From Verticillium longisporum (lineage: Eukaryota; Ascomycota; Sordariomycetes; Glomerellales; Plectosphaerellaceae), in contig JAETXT010000003.1 of NCBI GenBank assembly GCA_019188255.1, positions 1,798,001-1,862,000 of the forward strand: 64,000 nt of DNA, read 5' to 3'. The notes under the pieces are model-generated. The model saw nothing but the letters and a program-made list of their open reading frames with translations. It searched no databases and had not been told where the DNA came from. This document shows positions 11,705 to 24,443 of the stretch, piece after piece. The position numbers and the translations under genes were made by a program. The stretch's first letter is position 1, and every line of letters starts with the position of its first letter.

Positions 11705-13304
11705 CTACTTGCTAACGCCGCCGCCGCAAGGACCGGAGTGGGTGTGCTCGTGGGCGCCCTCACGCTTGGTGAACTGGGCACGATCCGCAGCCCAGCGCCT
11801 CTGGTTCATGTCGACAGGGCCGAGGGACTCAAAGCTGAGGGCGTACTTGGCGACAGAGTTGGCAATGCTCTTGGTGTTAAGCAGGTAGGCCTCCTTGTTC
11901 AGGTTGTCTACGGTGTCTCCGGCCTTGTGGTAGTTGACATCGTACGCAACGCCAGCCTCACCGCCGAAGAGACGCTGTTCCTCCTCGGTCTTGGGGACCT
12001 CGGCACCGGTGAAGAGACCTCCGGAGGGGATGCCGTTCTCGATGAAAGCGGCGTAATCAGAGCGGCCGCTGAACTCGGAAGGCACGTGAGCGGCTCCGTT
12101 GGCCTCGTAGAACTCCTCAAAGTCCTTCTCGATAACATCAGAGCCAGCGGGGCCGGTCAGGCCGAAGGCGCCGCCATCTCCATCGTAGATGCCGTAGACG
12201 TAGTTGGGCGAAGCAATCTGTCGAGCGAACATTAGCAGACGGTACTTGGTCATCGAGCACATGTGTTGCGTACCATGTCGAAGTTGAGGTAGGCCCTCAT
12301 CTTAGCGAGCTCAGTGTCAGAGCTGTTGAGTTGCTTGACGTAGTAGTACGAGCCAAGCTTGCCGTACTCCTCAGCACCCCACCACGCAAAGCGCACAGCG
12401 TTCTTGACCTTGAAGTGGGACAGGGCGACGGCAACGTTCAGGACACCGATGGAACCGGAGCCATCATCGCTGTAGTACTGTTAGCTCCCGTTTGGCAAAG
12501 TACATGTATATGCAAAGAGAACTCACTTGATACCGGGACCGGCAACAACAGAGTCGGAATGGCCACCGAGGACGAGGACATTGTCATGGTCACCGCCCTT
12601 GGTCTCGGCAATGACGTTGTAGTTGACGCGGTTCTCGACAATGGCGTCAACATCAAAGTCAACTTCAACTTCGCCAGCCTCGAGCTTAGCAAGCAGCGGG
12701 ACACTATCCTCCTGGCTGATGCCAACGGTGGGGACATATTCCAGGAAAGGCGCGCCAAGGGTGGCAGAGAGCCCACCAGGCACGTTGTTGTAGATGATCA
12801 GGCCAATGGCACCGGCGGCCTTGGCGTTCTGCGACTTGAGACCAAAGGCGCAGGTGCCGCGAGACAGAAGGACGATGCGGCCCTTGGTCTCGGCGGGGAA
12901 GTCGCTGACAGCGCAGCCAAGGCCGGGGACGTGGAACAGGGGCCCTTCTCAGAGCCGCCGGGGGTGTAGGTCATGATGCTGCTCTCGATCTTGGCACCGT
13001 CGACGGTCAGGGTGGACGTGCCGGTGGCGAAGATCTCGGAGAAGGGCTGCTTGACGACGTCGTAGTAGTCGAGCTTGGTGAGGGTCTCGTACAGGTAGTC
13101 GACGGTGGCGTTGTGGCCGCCACTGCCAAAGGCACGGTTGCCGCCATGCGCGTCGGCCTGGTCCTGGAGCGCCTGGGAGCCGGCCATGAGGTCCTCGATC
13201 TTAACCAGCTCCTGCAGGGCTTCGCTCGAGACATACGGCTTGCACTTGGCCGCGCTGGCAAGCGCGGGCAGGGCCAGGGCCAGAGATGCGGTAGAGGTCC
13301 TCAT
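11705..13304 (-). CDS. M28-family aminopeptidase (aminopeptidase Y/Ape3-like), one-base deletion in exon 1
   Basis: Zinc aminopeptidase of family M28 with an inserted PA domain, secreted or vacuolar. Exons: 13304-12527, 12469-12274, 12217-11705; introns 57 and 56 nt. A signal peptide (MRTSTASLALALPALASA) starts the protein. Zinc ligands are visible in GGHSDSV, INDDGSGS (across the first splice), WWGAEEYG, NFDM and YHKAGDT. At 12939-12942 (a run of four C on the coding strand, after GGG) the frame breaks. One further base there makes PA-domain sequence continue (CAVSDFPAETKGRIVLLSRGT) and closes all phases at 495 aa. As written, the frame stops within the exon. Because the rest is intact, I read this as a base-call error; a true frameshift is possible. 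Confidence 0.92.
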
Positions 13305-14211
13305 CTTGAATCAAGGGAGCAAATCAGACTGCGACTGTCGGAGGAGAGTGAAGGGCGGAGCAGGTGACGGGAGGTGAAGGCGCAATCGATCGACATTCCG
13401 AATTGCGGGCGCGTCGCCATTTTGTACCTACATGCCAGAAAGCTTCTCCTCTCAGAAAGGAAGGCTGGCGGAAGGCAAAGGCATGGCTTGGGGAGCGGAA
13501 GCTGCAGAAGGTCGGCCAGGCATGCGGTAGCAATGCGGAGGGTCAAAACTGGGGTCGATAGCGTCGAGGCGAGCATCCTAATGCGGCAGTTGTGAGACTC
13601 GTGTCGAGCATCATCAAGTCAACAAATCGCCTCACCAACTGGAGCTGCCTCTTCAAGCATGCGCCGGCGGGTTCTCCGTGGGTTTGCCATGGGTTTGCCA
13701 TGGGATCGCCTGTCGCTTCTAAGCAATTGACCCGCGCCGGCATGCGACCCTACCCGTGCCCTTCAGAGGCCCTAGCATGATAACGGCAGGTAGTACTTAG
13801 CTTTGGTGTGGCTGGACAGGGCCATGCAGGCGCTATCGGCGTATCGAGCGAACTGCACAGCACTGGAGCCTGCAGGGCAGGCGCTACCGTCCACTCATCG
13901 CCCCCCCTCTTGCTGCTCATTGCTGCTCACTCGGCACCCGGCGGCCGGTTACCCCAGCCTTGAGGCTTGGCAACCGCGCTGCATTACCTAAGGGGTGGCT
14001 TATCTCCATTTGGTCTTTCTAGAAGCACCACAGCGCTTGACGTCGTGTCTTGCCCAACGCCCGTCCAAAGCCTGCCCGCCGACTCATTTCATCGTCGATC
14101 ATCTCACGACAACCCAGCTCATCAAACCCCGGTCGCACGCACCGGATTTCGCTGCTTCCCCACCCTGTACGCAACACAAACACACACACACACACACACA
14201 CACCCAAAGCC
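13305..14211. other. Divergent promoter region between aminopeptidase and BET2
   Basis: About 0.9 kb between two divergent start codons. It holds a tandem duplication of GGGTTTGCCAT near 13680-13705 and a CA microsatellite (14181-14203) right before the BET2 start codon. No coding sequence was recognised. Confidence 0.55.
14181..14203. repeat. CA dinucleotide microsatellite in the BET2 leader
   Basis: Uninterrupted CA units ending 8 bases before the chosen BET2 start codon, so probably within the 5' untranslated region. Confidence 0.9.
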
Positions 14212-15256
14212 ATGGCTGCAACCATCGGCAGCCTGCCGGAAGAGCTTAAGCTTGTCACTGCCGCGCACGTCAGATACATCCAGAGCCTTGACACCAAGAA
14301 GGACGAATACGACTACTGGCTGACCGAGCACTTGCGGTTGAATGGCGTGTACTGGGGTCTAACGGCCCTTCATCTCCTCGGCCACCCCGAGGCCTTACCG
14401 CGCAGCGATACCATTGACTTTGTCTTATCATGCCAGCACCCTAGTGGGGGCTTTGGTGCAGCCCCGGGCATGATGCGCATATGCTCTCTACAGTCAGTGC
14501 TGTTCAGATTCTCGTCATGCTTGATGCCGTAGACGAGCTGGAATCTCGAGCCAAGGGGAAGGCTCAGGTCGGCAAGTGTGAGTGACCCCGATTGTTGACC
14601 TACAACCAACCGCAGGCTGATCATCCTGAGCAGTCATCGCAGACCTGCAGAACCGAACAACAGGCACCTTTGCTGGCGACGAGTGGGGCGAGGAAGACAC
14701 ACGTTTCCTTTACGGCGCTCTGAATGCATTGTCACTCCTAGGTCTCCTGGACCTCGTCGATGTCGGCAAAGCAGTGGAACACATTGTAGCCTGTGCCAAC
14801 TTTGATGGTGGCTATGGCGTCAGCCCAGGGGCTGAGTCGCACTCCGGCCAAATTCTCACGTGTGTAGCTGCACTTGCCATTGCCAAGCGGCTGGATGCTA
14901 TCGACGTCGACAAGCTCGGCCGTTGGCTGAGCGAGCGTCAAGTGGAATGCGGCGGTCTCAACGGCAGGCCCGAGAAGAAGGAAGACGTTTGTTACAGTTG
15001 GTGGGTCCTAAGTAGCCTTGCTATCATCGGACGGACGCACTGGATCGATAGCGACAAGCTCACGGCCTTTATTCTCCAGGCGCAGGATCCCGAGTTGGGT
15101 GGTATCGCTGACCGACCAGGAGATATGGTGGACGTATGGCATACCGTCTTTGGCATTGCTGGGTTGAGTTTGCTGAAGTACCCGGGGCTCGAGGCCGTGG
15201 ATCCTGTCTACTGTATGCCGAAAGCGACCATTGAACGAGTTCTGGGTAAGCAGTAG
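14212..15256 (+). CDS. BET2: Geranylgeranyl transferase type II (Rab GGTase) beta subunit, one-base deletion in exon 1
   Basis: Catalytic beta subunit that attaches geranylgeranyl groups to Rab/Ypt GTPases, working with an alpha subunit and the Rab escort protein. Exons 14212-14577 and 14634-15256, with a 56-nt intron starting GTGAGT. Prenyltransferase repeats with the usual GGF/GGY/GGL turns are visible ([43 protein letters not shown]). Zinc ligands expected for the family are D and C in [10 protein letters not shown] and H in DVWHTVFG. Right after GGFGAAPG the frame breaks at 14463-14470 (CCCCGGGCATG). One more base there restores [15 protein letters not shown], the family sequence, and gives 329 aa with exact phases. 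The yeast orthologue is essential, so a real null is unlikely and a missing base call is favoured. Start chosen at the ATG after the CA repeat. Confidence 0.94.
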
Positions 15257-17448
15257 AACCCAATGTCAACTTGTTCAGACCCGGAACGGCCGCCCTTCTC
15301 TGATCACCGCTGCACGTCCTTGAACCACCTCGCACTAGACGCATGGGAACCCGTCCATGACCCAAGGTCTTGGGCCTGGCAGTGGGGTTCGGAGGATGCA
15401 TCAGATTAAGTGTGTCACCGTTCCTGCAGACTCCCTACCCGTCGTTGCATCCGGATCTCTTGGCGTCTGCAAGTGCCTGACGACGTGGTCAGATGTCAAT
15501 TGGTGGGCTCAGTAGATTTGGGAATCTGCGCCGAGCCTCACGACCACACTCGACCTGCGAGGCTGAGCGTCGTTGCTCTTTCCCATTCCCGTCCCTCCGA
15601 CACCGCCCTCCCGCGCACCCGGATGGCTCCGCCCCCCAATGATGGCTTACCTAAAAGCTTTTGAGTATGCCGTCAAAGCCACAGTATTTTCTCGACCGAG
15701 GACAGAGAAGACGCCTTTCTAGGTAAGGTAGTTACCAGCGTAAGCTCCTTCCCTCCTTCCCTCCTTTGCGACTTTGATGCTGCTGTGCAAGTCAAGTCCC
15801 TCATGACGCTCTACCACGATAGGACAGTGGATCGACCCTGCCCGTTTTCCTGATTCTAGAGTGATTGACCTGCACCATGACTGCTCAGCGATGACGTCGA
15901 CCCTGCACACCGGTCTTACTACGTCTTGTGGTCTAAATCTGTACCTCCTTCCTCTGTTGCATATGCCTACCTACATGAGGACATTGCAAGCACGTCAGCT
16001 TAAAACGCATCACAGGACGGTCATTCCTTCAGCAGTGACAAGCCCACGCTGATTGCCGTGAATTTCAGCAGCGAACTGACGCTCGAACTAGGCCAAAGGA
16101 CACATTCTGTATACAGATGTGGTTCTCGTGCACCTGGTTATACATCCGTCCCCTGACAATTGTCTTGATAGACACGCACTTGTGACTCTTGTCTTGGTGC
16201 CCACTTCGGCCCCACTTCGGCCCCGCTTTCGGAGGAGATGGCAAGCCCCGGGATCTCGGTCTTGATACTGGAACAAAGACAGGCAGGTGCGCGAAAGCTT
16301 TCTGTCGACAAACTTCGAAATCGACTACATTTTTTCACGACTTGTGAAGTCAAGGATACCGACTGTCACCCGAAGCCAGAGCTCATCGGCCCATACCGTA
16401 CCTCAACTTGTATCTACCAGTTAGAAGCACGGATACTGCCTCACCGGCTGGTATGTTGGCTGTTTCTCTCCCCCCTCTAGACTATCAGCACACCTTTCCT
16501 TCGCAGGGCCTCCTTGATTCATGGTCTTCTTTGATGGCGTGTCCTTCATCGAGATGGGTGGCGAACCAGTCCCAGAGGACCCGTTTCTCCGTGGCGAAAT
16601 ATGTCTACCATGTTCACACTTAGTCCTTGGGGCGAGCACGTTTCCAGTCTGTGTACAGCGTCATCTTGTTTTCCCTCACTCATGTCTTCATCAAATGGAT
16701 ATAAGCCACATGAGCCACATTGTTTAGCGTGCCAAAATTTCGGCGAACCCGGCGTGTCTCGACATGACAGCCCCGTCCACACGCCACCCCCGCATTGATC
16801 CCATCGTGCCTGCGATACAATCCCATACCCAAGAACCACTTTCCTCAATGATCTTCTACTAATCATTCTGCTCAGGCAGTTTCTGTCCAAGAAAACATCA
16901 CGGTCTCGCCAGCAAGGCTCGAGCAGTCATCACAGCTACTCTTGTCCCTCCCTGACCGCCCCAGCATCGAGCGTAGAGCTCAGATCGACGCAGCTATGTA
17001 CTCCGAAGTCTGTCCACTGTACGATGCCATTGGGGAAGGCTCAATGCACCAACGAGGCGCCCTTGGACACGATGCAGGTAAGCTGCTTCGTTCAACCGGT
17101 CGTTCCTCCCCGTATGATCCTCGTGGTCGCTCCTGAAGCGTTCGTTAGTCAAAGCAAGTCATTATGTTCAATCCCCATCTTGTTGTTAAACCTTGTCTGC
17201 TCATCCTCTTGACCATGTTTCCAATCATTCGCCTTTCACTCTCTCTTGATCGAGTTTCGACCCATCACTCGCTTCTCTTGCTCTTTGCTGTCAGAACCTG
17301 CTTCTCTCATGTGATCCTTCTCTTGTATCTGAGAATACAGGCCCCTGTCTCTGGCCTTATCCCAGCATAAAGCTCTTGGCTTTGGAGGCTATCATCACCA
17401 TTCATTTGTACGGTTGTTCGTATCTTTGTACTAAAGACTGTTCAGAAT
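15257..17448. other. Intergenic, no gene recognised
   Basis: About 2.2 kb. It contains a short AGGTA motif cluster (15720-15736) and a doubled CACTTCGGCCC near 16200-16225. The last few hundred bases before 17449 are pyrimidine-rich and probably hold the promoter and leader of the next gene. Confidence 0.55.
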
Positions 17449-20368
17449 ATGGATCCACAGTTGACCTCATCAACAACAAGCCAAAATGTGTCCATCGACT
17501 TTCACCCCAAACCGCCCAGCCATGATGGCTACCATCCGCTGGAAGACCCGCAACTTCACGCCGCGAATTTCAGCCTGGGCCTATCTGAACGCCCTTCAGA
17601 GACACCACATGACTTCTTTTCTCTTTCAGGTGCTCCGCTTCCAGAGGTGCCTCCGGTAGCATCCCCAGTGGTAGCCGTGCGCCTTCCACTCCAAGCGGGT
17701 AACGTAAACGCAAGGATTCACGATCACGCCAACAAGAACAACAGTAACGGTAGCACTCTCCTCAAGACCACTTCTGCTGTTATTTCCAAGACGCGCAACA
17801 AAGCCAACTTTCCTTTGGTGTGCTACCTTTGCGACAACGAACCCAAATACTCCGACGTTTCCCATCTTCTCACCCATCTTCTGTCTCGTGGTCACGCCAG
17901 AGCTAAGGGCAACATCGAAGTCAGATCCCACATCCCGGGGACGTCGAAGCTGCTCAGAAATTCGCAGCCTTTCAAAAGTGGCAGGACGACAACGGAATTG
18001 GGGCTTTGCTGAGTGAACGTTTCCTGGACAAGAACAACAAGAAGAAGGAGAAGGACCGCGTCGAGGCAGCCAAGCGCAAACGCTTCCTTGAACAGCAGCG
18101 TACAGTAAGTCAACACCCCACCTCAATCGTAGCCTCTTCGGACCAAGTCTTTATTTGAATACCCCGGATCTGTGGCCTTCATACTGCCGTTCCTTCCACA
18201 ATCTCTTGACCCCGGTTTTCACTGACGATTTATAGTCTTCGAAAAAGCGCAAGAACCTGTTCTTGCCACACATTCCGACAGAACTCATGGACGACTTCAA
18301 TATCACGCCCAATAGCGTCAACCAGGACTTCGATGGCCTGAATCCCACGGAAAGTCTCGACCGAAATGTGACTCCAGGCTTCCTGGCGGCCCAAGATCTT
18401 ACCTACCTGGGTCCCGTCTACAGCGATTACGATAACTCTCGCGTTTCTGACTATGTAGACAGAAGCGATATGGTTTCAGAGTCCGCATCTGACAATGATG
18501 ACAATGTACGCAGGGTTCCGGAGCTCAAGGGTCAGTATTGGCCTGGCATGCATCTGTTCGATTCCGCAACCGAAGAGGGCAAGAAGAAGCGGAACCAGCG
18601 CAAGGATGATTCCGTGATTCAGCGCATGCGAATCGGCTCGGATGCTATTAACCCAACAGAGATGGTTACCGATATGATGATGAACTTTGAACGCTATCGC
18701 CACATTGACGAAGACCCTTCCGACGACGAGGTCAGTCCGGTACGTTGAGTGTTCCCATAGTTTTCATGGCCGACCCCGGCCCCTCCAGATGCCAGCTAAT
18801 CACGGACTTCAGCTCAAGGGCTCTGCGTCTAAAAAGAAAACATTCACCCACAAGCCTTCAGTTGTCTCTGAGCACATCCTCAAACGAAGATCCAAGGCTC
18901 TCGCTACCATGGGTGGACGCCTCTCTACGCCTACCAAATCGACCCCACGCAAGAGTACCCCCCGCAAAAGCACCCCGAGGAAGTACACACCTCGAAAGCA
19001 AGCTGCCGTGAAGACCCCAAGCAAGAAGCCCAGCAAAGCTCGTGGTCAGGCTACTAATAAAGCAGTCGCTGATAAAGAGGGGACCGGAGAGCGGCGCCCA
19101 AAGCGTGGTAGCGCTACGCGAGCCAAGTCAAGGATTGCTGCACAGGCGGAGCAGGCAGAACATGACATGTTTGATGATCGCGATTCAATCGACCATGAGT
19201 TTGAGATTGATTCACCTGATGAGACCCCGATCAAGGCCAAATTCAAGAAGGAACCTGCTCGACGCACCACCCGCAACGACTCCCTACATTCTTCTTATAA
19301 GCACTCTGCCCCGTCCACCGTCGAATCGACCACTGTCAGCACTAAGAACGAGCATGGTGTCTACCAGGATGACGGAGCAAACTTGCCTGGTGCGCTTTCC
19401 TGCTTTGCTCCTGTACTCAGAGGCTAAAATAGTGCAGGAAATTCTACGTCTGGCGTGGCGGGCAGGCTTTCCAGCGACTCTAGGCCGGGTGATACCGTCG
19501 TCTATAACTCGCATCTTGACTTGGTATGTTGAATTTTCTTGAATTCTTTTGGAGTTTGACGTGGTTTGAATGTTCCTCTTCACCCTTATCGGAGCGCCAA
19601 GAATGGGATTCGTTTTTGTCCTCATCTTCGGTGGGGAAAACTGCGTTTGGTTTATGCGAAGAGAAAAATAGACAAATCATTGACTGAATGAACACTCAGG
19701 GTATTCTACAGCCCCAACAGCCCCAACAGCCTCAGCAGCCTCAGCAGCAACCCCAAGGAATAGTGCCTCCTCAGTTTTTTGCCCATGGCATGCATAGTCA
19801 CTGGGCACCAACTCCAGTCTTCAACGGCTTTGAGCCTCAAGTCATTCCTGGACATGGCATGATTCAACCTCGAGATTTCTACCAAGGTTATCAGCACCAG
19901 TCACTTCCGCAAAGCGGCCATAACCAGAGCTCCTTCTATCACCCCCACCCCCACCAGCAAAGCTATGCCTATCCCGATCCGATGTTTCATGACGGCATGT
20001 TTCAAGACCGCTCTGGTTCTGTCAGATCTCCGCAAGTCATAACATGGAACACGGCCAACACCAACACTAATGAGAACACCAACATCTACGGAGGACAACC
20101 CTGGTCCGTGATCAGCGCCGCAGAGCGTGGACATACCTCCCACCAGAATACCGGATGGGTTGACGCTGGTCATGCTCCAGCATCTGGTAGTGCGAGTGTT
20201 CCTCCCGGAGGCAACCTGAACGCCAGTGTAAGCGCGATGCCGACAAGCGGCCCAGAACCTTTAGCTGCAAGCCCTGTGACCGGAGTTATCAAGCTCGACC
20301 CTGCACAGGAATCTACCGATGGCCAGTCCTATCACTTTGACGATGCCATGGAAGCCATGGGACACTGA
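17449..20368 (+). CDS. Fungal protein with single C2H2-like zinc finger, basic TPRK repeats and Gln/Pro-rich tail; one-base deletion in exon 1
   Basis: I do not recognise a named orthologue. Five exons: 17449-18104, 18236-18739, 18813-19389, 19438-19523, 19700-20368; introns of 131, 73, 48 and 176 nt. With one base restored near 17934-17940 (CCCGGGG) the phases all close, giving 830 aa. Visible parts: a zinc-finger-like VCYLCDNEPKY...HLLTHLLSRGH at about residues 123-150; a Lys/Arg-rich helix ending exon 1 (KKKEKDRVEAAKRKR); a tandem TPRKSTPRKSTPRKYTPRK array in exon 3 within a histone-H1-like basic region; an acidic patch; and a C-terminal Pro/Gln-rich (PQQPQQ), Tyr/His-rich segment resembling a low-complexity activation or condensate region. 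Nuclear, nucleic-acid-associated function is inference. It converges on MSH3. Confidence 0.8.
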
Positions 20369-21006
20369 CGGAGAAGGAGTGCTAACGAAGGGTAGATCAC
20401 TACGCTTCTTGAGTCGAAGACGTACAAAGTTACAGGAATTACATTCGCGCACATGGACGACGCATTGATGAGGACTGTCACAGGTTAGTCCGATGCTGCG
20501 GCGTCCAGAATTTCTGAGCCTTTCCGACGACTTACACTGGCTTACAGTATCAGATTTCGTACAAGGTCGGCGCGAGCCACATTCTAGTCCCGATACACAT
20601 TTCATTCACAAAAAACTGTCTGCGATGTCTCGCAGGCCGAAGTCTTTGGTTGTTCCAGAAAAGTCTCTCAGTGCAACGGTATCAGCTGGTCGCTGCCACG
20701 AAGTGCCCGATACTATGGTCTCCTTCGGCAGCCGACCGCCGTACAGGAAGAGCAGTGCATCCTGACGGGGTTGGTGGGAGAAATGTGTATGGGGCAGAGG
20801 AATCATCGTTCTTTGGACGACTCGTACGGACTGAAAGACAGGAACTGACGACAGCTGGAAGCGAGGCGTTGACACAGTTATCGCCGGCATTCGGCATCTG
20901 CAAAGGCCGACAGTCTATAGCTTACATTCTCCAAAAACGATACGATTTTGCTTCGATGATGCGACGTGACTGGATTTGATGCAACAATATGAATTCAGGG
21001 CTTGCT
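20369..21006. other. Intergenic between convergent genes
   Basis: About 640 bases between the stop of the zinc-finger protein and the stop of MSH3, presumably two 3' untranslated regions. No other feature was seen. Confidence 0.55.
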
Positions 21007-24000
21007 TTACAGTTGTTCAATGCTCGAGATTAGGTGGTCCAGCTGATCAGCAGCGTCCACCTCATTGCCCGTCGTAAACAAATCAGACAAGAGACGACCA
21101 GCTCCCTGCAATCTGCGTATGCGCATGTCTCTCTCCAGCTCGCGCGACTTGCGTGCGGCCACGTTGATGACCTTGCGGGGGATCCGCGCCAGACGCGCGA
21201 CGTTCAGGCCATATGACCTGTGCGCAACGCCCTCAGCCACCTCGTAAAGGAACGTAATCTCCTCATCCGCAGCGGCGGCGGCGTCAACATCGTCATCGCC
21301 TTCACCATCAGCGCCGGCCTCGTTGTCGGGCGCCTCTCGCCCATCGGGCCTGGTGGCGGTGAACCGCATGTGCACATTCCGAATGGGTCCCTCGCCGGTG
21401 GGATCCGCCATGCGCGCGAGGTTCTGGTAATGGGTGATGAAGAGCGTCGGGCACCGGAGGTTATGGGCGACGTGGTGGAGGACGGCGTGGGCGATGGCGG
21501 CGCCGTCGTGGGTGGATGTGCCGCGGCCGAGCTCGTCGAGGAGGACGAGGGAGCGCGGGGTCGCGGCGCGCAGGACGCGTGAGGTCTCGGAGAGCTCGAG
21601 GGCAAAGGTGGACTCGCCGGCGAAGAGGTTGTCGCGGGCGCCCATGCGGGCATGGATGGCGTCGAGAGGCGCGAGAGTCAGGGCTTCGGCGGGGACGTAG
21701 GAGCCGATCTGGGCTAGGAGAGCGAGGAGCGCGAGTGCGCGGACGAAGGAGGACTTGCCCCCCATGTTGGGACCGGTGATGAGGTAGGCTAGAGGGGTCG
21801 GGGAGGCGAGGGCGGCGGTGAAGGGGATGTAGCCGTTGGGTAACGTGTGATCTGCGACAGGGTGGCGACCTGCGGTGACGGAGATTTGCGGCGGAGCCGA
21901 AGAGGGGAGGAAAGTGGGCTTGGTGTAGCCAGGAAGACGGGCTACCCGCGCAAGAGACATGAGGCAGTCAAGCGTGGCCAGAGACGCGACGGCATCCCGG
22001 AGAGGCTGGTAGGCGTCGTGGGCTAAATCGTGGAGGAGGGCGGCGAAGGCGGCATCGCAAGCCGAAGCGAGAGCTTCACGATTCTGATCGCGGGCTGCCA
22101 GCAGGCGGACTGCTTCAGGGGTGTGGAAGCGGGAGAGTTTCTTGGTGCCGGAAATCTTGGCCCATGAAGCCGGCACGTTCTTGAGATCGGTGTTGAGTAC
22201 CTCAATAAGGTATTCGATACCGGCGACTGTGACGTAGTCGACGGGTTTCTTCCGGCCGAGCTTAGCGGCGGCATCGCGGCGATGCTCGTCAAGTTCCTGC
22301 TCGACAGCCACGATGCCCATTTTGAAGTCCTGAATGTCATCGTTCTGCTCGGCTTCACGGAAAAAGTTGTACTTGTCATCTTTGCGAGCAGCCTCGGGGT
22401 TGATCTTGTCAAGATAGGAGATGATAGTGTCGAGGATGTGAGGAAGGGAGAGAAGCGCATTTGTGATGAGAGGAGAGGCAAACCCGATATCAGAAGCCGT
22501 CTTGATGGTCGCGTACTGGGTCGCAATACGCTGCAGGGACTGCAGTACAGCAAGGAGTTCGGGGCGACTACACTTTGCGTAGTACATGCGGATGAGGCTG
22601 CGCTCGAGGTCTGTCTTTATACCAACCAGAAGTGCCTCGAGCTTGTCAACCTGTGGGGTGCCCTGGCCATTGGCGATTTCTTCAACAGCGGCGACACGTT
22701 CCGCCAGCTGACTATCGTCAAGCAAAGGGCGGCCAACCCACTTCCGCAATAGTCGCTGCCCAAAGCGAGTAGAAGTCTTGTCGAGGGCCCAGAAAAGGCT
22801 ACCGTGTACGGTGTGGTCGGTTGAATTACGATATACCTCAAGGCTCTCGAGGGTTGAGCCGTTGATCAGCATGTGCTGACGGGTTGTAAAGTTTTGAAAG
22901 TATTTGGTCAGATCGAAGATATGCTCAAGACCATACTCCTTTAGATGCGTGATCATTGCAGACAGACAGATAGTTACGGCCTCAGGCAAATGTAGGACCT
23001 TGTCGAGTAACAGTACTGCTGTCCCATTATCAGCCGACTCCGCTGCCGTATCCTTCATCTTGTCGGCGTAAAACTGAGTGACGTGGGTGTATGCCTCGGC
23101 GGCCATCGTTTTCGATCGCGAGACTCGCTCAACGCGGCTCCGATCGCCAAAAACATTGGTACTGCTGCCGGACAGGTGGCGGATCATCTTGTCTGTGCCC
23201 TTGGTGAGGTCCCCTACAATGACGAACTCGCAGGGGGAAATGTGCAGCAGGCGGGTCTCGATCTCACTACGCATGAATCCGTCTTCAAAGTTGTCGTAGA
23301 TGATGTCTCCCGTCGCCGGCTGGACTGCCACGATGCCCACATCGACCTTCTCGTCTGTGCCTTGACCTTTGGAAGGCGTCTCGGTAATGCAGAGAAGATA
23401 GCCAGCGGCCGGGGCGCCGTTTTCCCCTTGCGCATCGAGCTCTCCGTTCTCATCAATGTATGTGCCTTTCGTGTAGACGTTGGTCAGCTTGCGCACGAAA
23501 GGCGCATTCCGGTTGTCGCCTGCCTTTTTCAAGGCAGCTGTCTCGAGTTGCCGCACGACGCCAACCTTGTGACCAGCGGCGACAAGCCTCTTGGCGTGCA
23601 CGGGCAGCCGGTGAACGGGGATGCTGGCAGACGCGAAACGGTCGAGATGTGACTCGGAAGGATGCTCGTCGTAGCGGAACTTGCCAGGTATGCAGACGAT
23701 GCTCAGCTCGCGGGCGGCAATCCGCGCATCCTCGCCAAAGATGCGAAACTTGAAGCCAACCTCAACGATGAGTACTGTGTCCATGTGTTTGCGCTTGATG
23801 TCGAGGAACTGCATCTCCATGGGCGTGAGCTTCTTGTTCGCACGAGCGCCACCCTTTTCGCGCCCTTGGGTGGCGGTGGTGCCTCTTCCTCATCGCCGTC
23901 TTCCCCGTCTTCATCTTCTGCGCCCTGTGCAGCCTCTTCAACGGCAGGACCCCGGCGACGCAGCATGCTGTCTGGGTGGCCGAGTTTCTTGACGAAACGT

Positions 24001-24443
24001 TTGTGAAGATCTTCTTTCCGTCTTCTGGCCGTTTCTGCGTCTTCTTCTTCTTCTTCTCCATTTTCTCCAAGCGGCACTGCAGCGTCAGAAGACGGTTCCA
24101 CGCAAAGAAAGCGCTCTGTCCGCGACGACGGTTTCGGTGCAGATGGCCGGGCCTTGGACCCAAGAGGCGACGATGGTGCAGGGGCTACTTCCCCTTCAGC
24201 CTCTTCCGAAATATCGGCCTTTCTCCTCTTCAAAGTCCTATTAGATCCATTGTTGACTCGGTCGGCGTCCTCCTCTAGCGGCCTCTTCCGGGAAGTCTCG
24301 ACTGGTTTGGTCTTGTTGGTTTCGGCTCGTGATGGCGACGGCGATTGCGTCGTCGGCTTCTGTGAAGCAGCCACGGGGCTGCTGGCAGGCCTAGGCTGAA
24401 AGAAGCTTGTGAGGGACTTCTGCTTCTTCTCGGCTGGCGCCAT
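21007..24443 (-). CDS. MSH3: DNA mismatch repair protein Msh3, one-base deletion near residue 200
   Basis: MutS-homologue ATPase that pairs with Msh2 (MutS-beta) to recognise insertion/deletion loops. A single long exon. The start at 24443 is chosen because the next residues form a PCNA-binding PIP box (Q8-K-S-L11-T-S-F14-F15), as expected at the Msh3 N-terminus; a further 80 codons upstream are open but unlikely. After a disordered, charged stretch comes MutS domain I ([21 protein letters not shown]), then connector, lever and clamp. The ATPase has Walker A GPNMGGKS near residue 890 and Walker [14 protein letters not shown]. The frame breaks at 23852-23858 (coding AAAAGGG); one added base joins the acidic N-terminal part to ARANKKLTP and the MutS core, giving 1145 aa, normal for the family. 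A draft-sequence deletion is favoured over gene loss. Confidence 0.95.

Noticed and set aside
11521..13304. Aminopeptidase treated as a true pseudogene
   Set aside because: Only one missing base in a C-run and all zinc ligands, splice sites and phases intact; the same kind of loss recurs in seven other conserved genes, so an error is the simpler reading.
16100..16130. Possible 5S rRNA or other small RNA in the 15.3-17.4 kb gap
   Set aside because: None of the conserved fungal 5S blocks is present anywhere in the gap.
21007..23820. MSH3 starting at the internal Met (937 aa) with a separate upstream gene at 23703-24683
   Set aside because: The upstream frame carries the Msh3 PIP box and linker, and one missing base joins it to the MutS core; they are one gene.
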